A stretch of DNA of 64,000 bases from Poa pratensis. Taxonomy: Eukaryota; Streptophyta; Magnoliopsida; Poales; Poaceae. A program made the position numbers and the translations under genes. The DNA lies in the NCBI GenBank assembly GCA_947311845.1, contig CAMZMU010000034.1:83506079-83570078 (forward strand), in the 5' to 3' direction. The number at the start of each line of letters is the position of its first letter. Position 1 is the stretch's first letter. The notes beneath the pieces were generated by a model. It did not search any database. It worked only from the letters and a program-made list of their open reading frames with translations, and was not told the DNA's origin. Shown here piece by piece: positions 20,061 to 39,935 of this stretch.

Positions 20061-22568
20061 CATTAGCCATCTAGTATACATAATCAAAATTACTCAATTA
20101 CAATTAAGAGCTTAATGAAATGAGAAAAGGCAACAAGCCACACAAATATTGTTTCCCGAAAGATGGCTTCATGATGATAACGTAACTAAGGACCCTTCCA
20201 AGTAATTTCAGTTTATATCAAACTTTTATACTTAGATTATTTTTTGCATGATACAATATTAGCGAGTATAATTTGTATTATTTGGCATAGTTAACCACAT
20301 ACATTATCACTAAATATTAGTTCTTATGTTCTTAAGTATACAATTGCAATGAATATTTTTTAAATAAATTTGCATTGTGCTAAATGTTGAATTGTATTTT
20401 ATTGACAAAAGTTTCGTCCCAGATTATTTTTAATAAGTGCATAAACTATATAGTGTATTCCTATGGCAAGAATCTAAAGCACACAGACTAAAAAATATAT
20501 CCTAATAGTTGTTTCTAGTATATGACTAGGACACTAGGTAACCAAATTTATTCAAACGTCTGGAATATAAATTGGTTGTAATAAAAGCGGAAAAAATTCG
20601 TAGGTTCTAGGCTCGGATACATCTAATGTGTCATTTCGGCTGGATTTGGTTGGCCATCATCTTACGGTATGGCATGCCTGACTACTGACTCGGGCAGTTG
20701 GTTACGGTGAATTGTTCCGAGGGAACGACGAATTTCGCTAGAATCTAAAAATAAAATAGACCTTTTCTGGCTGAATCCATGCACTAGTACAGATCGGGCA
20801 AGTTGACATTGAAAGAATTTCATTCCCTAAATAATAACGATGCAAACTATTTTGCTGCAAAATTAAGATGCTATCTTGTAAGTTGTATGTCAAAAGAATT
20901 TCATTCCCGAAATAAGGGTGGTAGACATCATCTATAAACCACTTGTTACATTATGAACAAGCGATTTTCTATGCATGTAATTTTAAGTCCAAGGTTCAAA
21001 ACATCAAATATTGGGTTCATATCGGTTTGATTTCGAAGTATGTAGGTCAGATATCGTGTGATATACCATAAAGTATGTAATTGTATCAAGGAAAACATAA
21101 TTGTTTTTTCTCATCATTCTTGTTTAAAACATTCATTGCGAGTACTAGAAAATCAATGATGCCATTTCTTGAGCATGACGATTAGTACCACCTTTCCGCC
21201 ATATCAATGTGCTTGGTCTTTCTTAATAGCTAGAGATATGTCTCACTGTACTTCTCTGTTTGTACTGTTAATCTTGCTTAGTAATGACAAATCTTCACGC
21301 TTGGCAACAGTGCTTGGTATATTTGCTCAGTGCATGTTTCTTATCTGCATTAGTGCACTTGTAGAAGAGCTTGAAGTTCGGTGCATATTTCTTAATACTT
21401 GTCTTGATTGTCGTTTCCTCGGGCAACTGATTTCTTGGTTCGATATCTGGTTTCATGCAATATTGTTGCCTTTTAAGCTATATTTTTCATGCTAGCATGC
21501 ATTCACGTAATCATACTGTTTCTTATTTTTCTTGAGTTGCTATTGCATGTTATCTGACAAAGAAACCTTGTTTCTTGCCAACATTCTCAGGGTGAAAACA
21601 GGATTGTTAACATGATCTCCGGCCGTTCTGACTGGTGTATTTCCCGGCAGAGAACATGGGGGGTTCCCATTCCGGTTTTTTACCACGTTGACACACAAGA
21701 ACCTCTCATAACTGAAGAAACGATTCAACATATTAAAGGTATGCCAATGTCTATGATTTCTTGCACTTCTAAGGTCCCCTTTGTATTTGAAACACCACCA
21801 TGGTAAAGCCACCGCTGACCTAATTTCTTGTTTCAAGGTGTCCCTCAAGTTTTTTTTAGATAATGCTCCTAGATTTCAGTTTTCTCCTGCAACATATGAA
21901 CTGAATAACATGCCTCTTTTACAGTATTTTCATCTAGATACGGTAAATGTATCCATAGCAAGTTTGGTTTAGAAATTTTCAAAGACATCTCCAAGATCCA
22001 TTATTCCATTATGTGGTGCTCTATGACACGAAGCTTTGAACCATTTGTGCTTGTACTTTCTGAATTATCATAAAATGGACTTATGCCTGTCAGTCTTTCT
22101 CAGGCATTTAGTTCCATTAGGATCTCATTTCTTTTTATGGAAACGATGATTTTACTTTTAGTTGGATTTAGAGTCTCATGATCGTCTGCCAATAAATATA
22201 TGGTTGTTGTTATGCAGATATAGTGTCGAAAAAAGGCAGTGATGCTTGGTGGTATATGACAACTGAGGATCTTCTTCCAGATAAATATCGTGACAAAGCA
22301 TCTGAGTATCGCAAGGGAACTGATACAATGGATGTTTGGTTCGACTCTGGTAGGATTCTTTCTTCCATCGTTACGCTAATAATATGTTTTATAGAAAGCT
22401 CCATGGTGATGGTTGTCATGGTGCATAAATCAATGTTCTCTATAGAACTCTCTGTTTGTGTGTGGGTGTGTGTGCACGCGCACTATGAATCTTGACAGCT
22501 GGTTGATCATTTTAATTGCTGAACCATCAAATTCCATTGATGTCATTATTGGGCTTGTTTTTGTGTAT
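20060..22568 (+). repeat. rearranged partial duplicate of the isoleucyl-tRNA synthetase locus
   Basis: 20060-21240 aligns with 26873-28040 (far upstream of the gene). 21237-22568 aligns with about 34238-35570 (intron 12 to intron 14). The two blocks join at a shared TGTCT, so about 6.2 kb, comprising the promoter and exons 1-12, is missing between them. By eye the upstream block differs from its source at about 7% of sites, and the intragenic block at only about 1-1.5% plus single-base length differences. At 22569 similarity ends abruptly in Gypsy sequence. Confidence 0.88.
21591..22349 (+). pseudogene. isoleucyl-tRNA synthetase exons 13-14, partial copy
   Basis: Exon at 21591-21738 reads [20 protein letters not shown] onwards, and exon at 22218-22349 reads DIVSKKGSDAWWYMTTEDLL to TMDVWFDSG. 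Both keep GT/AG borders and open frames. They encode a stretch of the class I catalytic domain between the editing domain and the KMSKS loop. No start, editing domain, KMSKS loop or C-terminus is present, so it is not a gene by itself. Its second exon is 132 bp and in phase, whereas the same exon in the full gene (35209-35339) is 131 bp, having lost one T. Confidence 0.9.
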
Positions 22569-23138
22569 CCAAACCTTGGAGTCGACGGTCTTCAGGCGGA
22601 AATAGCGGGTGTCGCTGCGCACCTGGATGCCGCAGCCGCCCACGGGGTAGGTGCGACCACCTCCTCTGTTGGGTCGCACCATGAATATTGTCTTCCATAG
22701 CGCCCAGCTGGGTGCGACGCCAAGGAAGCACTCGCACAGCGTGATAAAACACGCAATATGCATAATACCGTTCGGGGTGAGATTGTGGATCTGCATCCCG
22801 TAGGCAAAAAGGAGGCCACGAACAAAGTCGTGGAGGGGAAGCGAGAAGCCCCTAGGCAAAAACTCCGTAAAATAGACACGCTCGTTGGCGCGTGGTTCAG
22901 GGAGTACCTCCTTGGGCGACGGTGCGCGGACGGTGAGCTGCTCCGTGGGTGGGAGACACCCCTGCTCGTGGAGCTTGATCAAATGGGCGTCCCTGACGGT
23001 GGACTTCGCCCAATCCCCGCTGTTCTTCTTCAGGGCAGTGGCGGACGCAGATGTACCCGCCACGGTTTTCTTGCCCTTGGCCGCTTCAGTCGCGGCAGCG
23101 GCGGCAGCACCACGCTTGGAGCCTCCACCTTTCGCCAT
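22527..23138 (-). CDS. putative Gypsy-type transposon protein (Transposase_28-like), chimeric 3' end
   Basis: Starting at the ATG at 23136-23138, the minus-strand product begins MAKGGGSKRGAAAAAATEAA. It contains DWAKSTVRDAHLIKLHEQGC, an RVYFTEFLPRGFSLPLHDFV block and a HIACFITLCECFLGVAPSWA block. This order matches the plant domain labelled putative gypsy type transposon (Transposase_28). The domain breaks off at about 22570, and the last 15 or so residues come from antisense synthetase intron DNA, so the protein is truncated. An in-frame upstream ATG at 23243 would add 35 residues; I prefer the internal ATG because family members usually start just before a Lys/Gly-rich segment. Function of the family is unknown. 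Confidence 0.6.
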   Translation of the reverse strand: MAKGGGSKRGAAAAAATEAAKGKKTVAGTSASATALKKNSGDWAKSTVRDAHLIKLHEQGCLPPTEQLTVRAPSPKEVLPEPRANERVYFTEFLPRGFSLPLHDFVRGLLFAYGMQIHNLTPNGIMHIACFITLCECFLGVAPSWALWKTIFMVRPNRGGGRTYPVGGCGIQVRSDTRYFRLKTVDSKVWIHKNKPNNDINGI

Positions 23139-24916
23139 TGTAGCGGTGGATGAGTGTGGGGCAGAGAGCTTGAGCGCAACAAGAATGGAGATGGGCGCGA
23201 GGAAGAAGACGAGACAAGGGGCGGCGCAAGGAGCAAATGGCAAGTAAAAAACTCTGTCAAGCGCCTTCTCCCCTATTTACCACAGATCGAGAAACGATCG
23301 CAACCGTCAAAACAAATGCATACGCTCCGCGCGAAATCAAGCCATACACGTGGCAGCGGCGGAGAGCAACCGTCGCCGGCCACTCCGCCCACTATGCACG
23401 AGAATCCAGGAAACCATTATCACGCCCCGTGAAAATCGCGTCCGAACGGTCAAACCAAAGTCCACGCGGCGTCATCCCTGGTCAGCTCTGCAGAAACGGG
23501 CCCACACAGCAGGGTCACGTCTTATCAAGCCTTACCAAGCACGCCACCGCTTGTCAGATATGGCAGTCGCAACATGCGTCATTGCTGACGTTGTTTCCTC
23601 TTTCACAACTGGCATAAAAATCACTCGATGATATCTTCGGGTAGTCTCTCACAAGAATTTCGATTGGTTCTCAAGCAAAGTCATAAACGCCAGTCGAAAT
23701 ATTTTCGACTGAAGCATCATACTCCCATCGGGAGCATATCAAAAAATTTCTTTGACTAAAATGTGCAGGATAAAAGATTTTGAGATTATCCTCCATTGCA
23801 AGCAATAAAGCACAATCTCGGGGGCTACTCCCATCGGGAGCGCTGTCGCGCACCCGATAGAATAATGGCAAAAGTATCAGTCGACATATTATTCGACTCA
23901 GTTCATAAGCAAAATCGCACTCAAAATATTCCCGAGTTGATCCGACGATCCTTGGATGCTGCATGCATAGTGCAAAGGTAAGACCCACCGATCAGTCGAG
24001 CTGGGCTAAGGACCGCTCCAGCAGCGTTATCCTTAAATTTTCCGTGTCAGCAGACATGATGAATTATCCCCGACGGACGCGTTGGGTTGATTCAAAATTA
24101 TACTGCAGTTCGATTCAATAAGACCTCAACGGCCGTTTCGAGTCTGTCCAGTTTGTTCCAGATTCGAGTCCGGGGACTCGAGTTTGATTGAAAACTAGTA
24201 TGGTTTTGCCCGAATGGTAGTTAACTGGCCCCGATCCGTCGTGTGTGCTGGGCCTGCTAAGCTAATATCCCTTGACTATCATAAGCAAAAAATCATAGTC
24301 GATGAAACACTCGGCATAGCCAACATGTGTTATTTCATACAGGAATTCCAAATTATATGATACAAACGAGCATAATGTGTGAGTCCATGCTCGACTCTTC
24401 GAATCAGACAAGTACTCGGGGGCTACTGACATGGGTATGCCTATTGGGTACCCTACCGTGAGGGTACCTGGTGCACGTATCGACTAGGCCCAACTATCAG
24501 AGCCTACATGAAGCCCATGAAGGGAGGCCCAACAAGATGGAGTATCCTCCAAGCTGGCGAAGCCATAGTCGGTTTAGAGTTTTTTTACTTGTAAATCGAG
24601 TCGGTTACGAACACCCGAGACCCAGCCTACTATTTAAGGACTGGGAGGGCCATCGAACCAGGACACGTACTTTCAGAGCCACCAAAACCCTAGCGAGATC
24701 GACATCTCGCCGGGACCCTTGTAACCATCATATTCACAAAGCAATAGTAGACAGGCAGGACGTAGGGGTGTTACCTCCACACGAGGGCCCTGAACCTGGG
24801 TAAAATCTTTGCCCTGCTTGTCAGCCGACGATACTTCCAGCTCTACCACGTTCTCTCCCCCATATTCATTACCTAGGGACCTTAACCATGGGTCTTGATG
24901 AGTCTACCCCTCGTCA
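22570..24916 (+). mobile_element. 5'-truncated Gypsy retrotransposon with 3' LTR
   Basis: The 3' LTR is 24427-24916, preceded by a purine-rich ACTCGGGGGCTAC tract as in many grass Gypsy elements. The remaining 1.86 kb of internal DNA carries a minus-strand ORF (22527-23138) and CGGGGGCTACTCCCATCGGG-type motifs. The left part, including 5' LTR, gag and pol, is gone, and the break falls exactly on the duplicated synthetase intron at 22569/22570. The antisense ORF upstream of the 3' LTR resembles the organisation of Tat-lineage elements that carry extra antisense ORFs. Confidence 0.7.
24427..24916 (+). mobile_element. 3' LTR of the truncated Gypsy element
   Basis: 490 bp beginning TGACATGGGTATGCC and ending CCCCTCGTCA, with TGAC/GTCA inverted ends. 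The next five bases are ATCTA. No 5' partner is present to test the target duplication. It directly abuts the broken end of a Copia LTR. Confidence 0.75.
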
Positions 24917-26531
24917 ATCTAATACTATGCAGATATAGAGTAACGGAGGGGATCGATGTACATACCCTTGTAGACCGAAAAGCGGGGATTACGCTCCCGC
25001 ACAAGCGTTGTCGATGAAGCCGACGTAGCCGACCTCAAGGTCGAGTAGATGAACTCCTCCAAGTGCCGCAAGTGCAGCACCTCATAGCTCTACACACGTA
25101 CGGTGTAGACGGCGACCCCCGGGCTCCGTTTCCAGCGAAGCAGCGGAAGCAGAAGACTTGGACCTAGCAGCACGGCGGTGTGCGTATGGTGGAGAGAACT
25201 TCTCTCAACCCGTGCGCAGCTCCAATTGCGGAGTCACGTCAGATGAGAGAGAGAGAGGAAGGATGTTTTTTTCCAAATGCAATGGCCACCCCTATATAAA
25301 GGAGGAGGGAGGGGTGTCACCCTTGGTGGCTTAGCCATGTGGGACTATTCCGACATGGCCAGCCGCACCAAGGGGTGCGCCGGCCCTAGGTGGACCCCAT
25401 TTGGCCCACCTAGGGCAGCCCCCTCCCAATTCGCACCAAGGGGGAAGTCCCCCCCATGGGCCTTTTCCCCTTTGGTCAAGACCCATTTAGGTGGGCTGCC
25501 TTTAAAAATTCGAAATTAATTAAAATAAAATATATTTAATAATTAATTACATTAATTAATATTAAATACTCCGAAACATTTTTCGTAGCCCTCCGAACTC
25601 CATCGGATATGTCCCGGAACTATTTCGGAACCCTTCTCTATTTTCTCTTCGATATCCAATCTAATTTAAACCGTCGTCTACCCTTCAGTGTGCCACCCTA
25701 CGGTTTGGGATCACTCTAGACATGATCGAGACATCTCTCCAATCCATGACTAACAGCGGGATCTGGAAATCCATGATAGCCCCTGTGCGTCCATGAATAT
25801 CTTTGTCGTGTGAACCTTAAACGTCAAGTCCCATACCTTTTGCCTAGCGATACTTAGTTTGTCCTATACTCGATCTCCGGTATCATGATACCTAGCTCGA
25901 TCTTGTTATGACAATACTATCTTTACTCGTCTGTGATATTACATCCTCGTGACCTAGTCACATGCTTGCAAGCTCATTGATGCAATCTCACCGAGTGGGC
26001 CCAGAGTATCTATCATGTTATGTGGATTGGCAAATCCCGCTCTTGATCATACGCCTCAACCTATTCCTTCGGATACCTGATATGCGACACCTTTATTGTC
26101 ACCCTATTTAAGGTGTGACGTTTGATGCAATCAAGGCAGCCTCCAGCTATAGTGATTAAATACGATCTCACGGTCGAAGGTTTGAGTACTACGTTCTCCT
26201 ATATATTGGGTGTGCGTCCGTCACATCATTCACCTAATGACATGACTCCATTATCAATTGTCATCCATGTCCATGATCAGGAAACCTTGATCATCTGTTG
26301 ATCTCAATGGACTAGTAAAGAGCCTAATAGGAACCTGGTTATTTACATACCACACGTGTATTAATATTTCCGCTTAATACATTTATAGCATGGTATAAAA
26401 CATATCTTATGAACAATCGAGATATGATAAATAAAATATCTTTATTAATGCTATAAAACATATCTTATGAACAATCGAGATATGACAAATAAAATATCTT
26501 TATTAATTGCCTCTAGGGCATATCTCCTTCA
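24917..26531 (-). mobile_element. Copia (Angela-like) LTR, 3' end truncated
   Basis: Minus-strand reading starts TGAAGGAGATATGCCCTAGA, the well-known opening of abundant Triticeae Copia LTRs. It runs through GAGTGGGCCC-type motifs to a GTAGACC/GTAC region near 24950. The expected terminal bases beyond that are missing because the Gypsy LTR abuts at 24916. There is no polymerase, so this is a broken solo LTR. Confidence 0.8.
26394..26509. repeat. 58-bp tandem duplication inside the Copia LTR
   Basis: TATAAAACATATCTTATGAA and the following sequence to TTTATTAAT occur twice in a row (26394-26451, 26452-26509), differing at a few bases. Confidence 0.9.
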
Positions 26532-26872
26532 CTTATAGTTTTCAAAGATATTTCGCATTCTACAAGTTATAAATAACTATTATTGCAACAACACGATCAG
26601 TGAAATATTTCATATTGTTGTCATGATATATGTTTCTTCTATTACCTTTCTCCTAAAAAGATAGGCAATATTTCTTCACCGCCGATTCTATATGCAAGGA
26701 ACAAAAATGAACTCGATAAAATGATTGCCCTGAAGTTCTATGAGCCTGCACTTTTCCAAAACATCACAAATGAAGTACAACTCGACTAAAGCAATATAAT
26801 TAATATTCTACATATCTTTTGATACAAACGCATAAAACCCTAGTCTGTGCGGATGCACGGGTTGATGACTAG
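26532..26872. mobile_element. possible Helitron 3' end
   Basis: A short stem GTGC-GGAT-GCAC at about 26846-26857 is followed 11 bp later by CTAG (26869-26872) and then T. That is the hairpin plus CTRR signature of Helitron 3' termini inserted before T. The 5' TC end and any RepHel gene are not visible, so the call rests on this short motif only. Confidence 0.4.
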
Positions 26873-28244
26873 TATATATATAATCAAAATTACTCAATTA
26901 CAATTAAGAGTTTAATGAAATGAGAAAAGGCAACAAGCCACAAAAATATTGTATAACGAAAGATGACTTCATCATGGTAACGTAACTAAGGACCGTTCCA
27001 AGTAATTTCAGTTTATATCGACCTTTTATACTTAGATTATTTTTTGCATGATACAATATTAACGAGTATAAATTTGTATTATTTGGCATAGTTAACCACA
27101 TACATTATCACTAAATATTAGTTGTTATGTTTTTAAGTATACAATTGCAATGAATATTTTTTAAATAAATTTGCACTGTGCTAAATGTTGAATTATATTT
27201 TAGTGACAAAAGTTCCATCCTATATTATTTCTAATGAGTGCATAAACTATATAGTGTATTCCTATGGCAAGAATCTAAAGCACACAGACTAAAAAAAAAA
27301 TCCTAATAGTAGTTTCTAGTGCATGACCAGGACACTAGGTAACCATATTTATTCAAACCTCCAGAATATAAATTTGTTGTAATAAAACCGATTTTTTGGT
27401 AGGTTCTAGACTCAGATACATCTAATGTGTCGTTTCAGCTGGATTTGGTTGGGCATCATCTTATGGTATGGCATGCCTGACTACTGACTAGGGCAGTTGG
27501 TTACGGTGAATTGTTCCAAGGGAACGACGAATTTCAGTAGAATCTAAAAAATAAAATAGACCTTTTTTGGCTGAACCCATGCACTAGTACAGATCGAGTA
27601 AGTTGACATCGAAAGAATTTTATTCCCTAAATAATAATGATGCAAACTATTTTGTGGCAATATTAAGATGCTATCTTGTAAGGTGTATGTCGAAAGAATT
27701 TCATTCCCAAAATAAGGGTGGAAGACATCATTTATAAACCACTTGTTATATTATGAACACGTGATTTCTATGCAAGTAATTTCAAGTCCAAGGTTTAAAA
27801 TATCAAATATTGGGTTCATATCGGTTTGGTTTCGAAGTATGTAAGTCAGCTATCGTGTGATATACCATACAGTATGTAATTGTATCAAAGGAAAACATAA
27901 TTGTTTTTCTCATCATTCTTGTTTAAAACATTCACTTCGAGTATTAGAAAATAAACGATGTCAGTTCTTGAGCACAACGATTAATACCACCTTTCCGCCA
28001 TATCGATGTGCTTGGTCTTTCTTGACAGCTAGAAATATGTCTTTGCCTTTGCCTTTCCTCACCAAACATCATTTCCTCTCTCTCTCTCACACACAGAAAG
28101 TCTTCTTTTCGAAACATGGTCAAATCTTTGCCCCAATCTACTGTATTAAATAAGGAGTTTGACAACAACATTAAAGAAATATTACTTTTGGGTCTACTCT
28201 CGAGACATTATTTAACTCAACCGTTTGGCACCCGCGGTCACCGA
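26873..28244. other. synthetase far-upstream region, source of the duplicate
   Basis: No gene. 26873-28040 is the counterpart of the duplicated block 20060-21240. A CT repeat lies near 28078-28090. Confidence 0.6.
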
Positions 28245-28836
28245 TCGCTGCACTATCATTGAGTAACTTCACGAGCATAAAAAACAAAACATAAGAATCA
28301 CACTAAACTTTGACACCACAATCGGGAGCCGACAATCCGCGAGACCCAAACAACCCATGCTCCACGGTGGCCCCGTGGCCATACCAGAACGAAGATAGAG
28401 CCATTTATTTGCGCTTGCGACAGGGAAGAAGATTAAACTGCACTATTTGCACTATATCGGGGCTTCTTGTTTTGAAACGCCACTTTTTTTTTGAGATCAA
28501 ATTGCCACCCATTGATCGGCGCATGGGCGGGCGTCCCGCGTGGAATAACTGATGGGCTAGGCCCAAGCCGCAGTGAATACATCTTTCTCATCGAACAAAC
28601 GGCCCAACCTTGATGGCCCCACACTGCAGCCTCTGCCGTCTCCACGAACGAGCCAACCACACCTCTCTTCTCCGGCTCAGGCTCTCCCCTCTCCCCCGCA
28701 CGCTCGGCTCGCGGCGCTCGCCAATCCCCTTCCTTATCCCCCGATGCCATTGCCGCGGCGCCTCTGACACCCACCTCGTAGTGCACCGGGTGGGGTGGTG
28801 GGGCCCTATATAAGCAGAGCCCCCTCGCGGCTCCCG
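28245..28836 (+). promoter_or_regulatory. isoleucyl-tRNA synthetase promoter
   Basis: TGGGCT (28553-28558) and GGCCCA (28560-28565) form a paired site II-type element, common in plant promoters of ribosomal and organellar translation genes. GGCCCCAC at 28615-28622 fits the class I TCP consensus. CTATATAAG at 28806-28814 is a TATA box only about 24 bp before the ATG at 28837, which would leave almost no leader. Transcription may start further upstream, or translation may start at a later ATG. Confidence 0.6.
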
Positions 28837-39317
<10,481 letters not shown>

Positions 39318-39935
39318 GAAAACTGACTTTTATACTGAACAAATAATGAGAAGATTTTTAGGGGTATCTGAAACTTGGTTTGAACCCCATTTTTTGCATG
39401 CGCAACTACAAACAAGCTACGCAATTAGTATTGAAGTTTTGACCTTCCTGTAACTGTATTGAAGAACACAACTATACAGGTGAAACAGTTGTGCATATAC
39501 CTGGCATCTCTTATGGAAATGCTTATAAGGAATGTCTGGGCATTGAGCCATGTTCATGTTGCTGATAAATCAGCAAATGCACAGAAAGTTCAGAGAGCAA
39601 TAAACTTTTACAAAAGCTTTCGAAAACTGCAGATGAGATGAATTACGGATTCCATCTTCTTTTACCGACGTTCTCAGGTCATCGAAACAACTCGATGGTG
39701 GGTCCCACCTGCAGCCTCACGGAAGCGTAGGAGGTGACGTCGGCCGTGCCCAGTACTAACAGCCACTCGCTCTGTCTTCTTCCTCCGCGGGAGAGAGAGG
39801 CTGACGTTACCCACGCCACGCAGATCAAAGAGCTCGCATCCAATTCCAACATGAGAGTTGCAACCTAAGCTTCACTCGCGACCACCCCACGGATCCGGAG
39901 GCCGGAGTGGGGGACGAACTCCCCTGCATCGCGGG
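39318..39935 (+). promoter_or_regulatory. synthetase 3' end and FIP1-like gene promoter
   Basis: The first 300 bp or so is AT-rich downstream sequence of the synthetase. GTGGGTCCCAC at 39698-39708 is a full palindrome containing the class I TCP site GGTCCCAC. It lies about 230 bp before the ATG at 39936, with GC-rich leader sequence after it. No clear TATA box. Confidence 0.5.

Noticed and set aside
22592..23247. Plus-strand frames opposite the Gypsy antisense ORF
   Set aside because: Shadow frames with low-complexity residues; the minus strand carries the recognisable domain.
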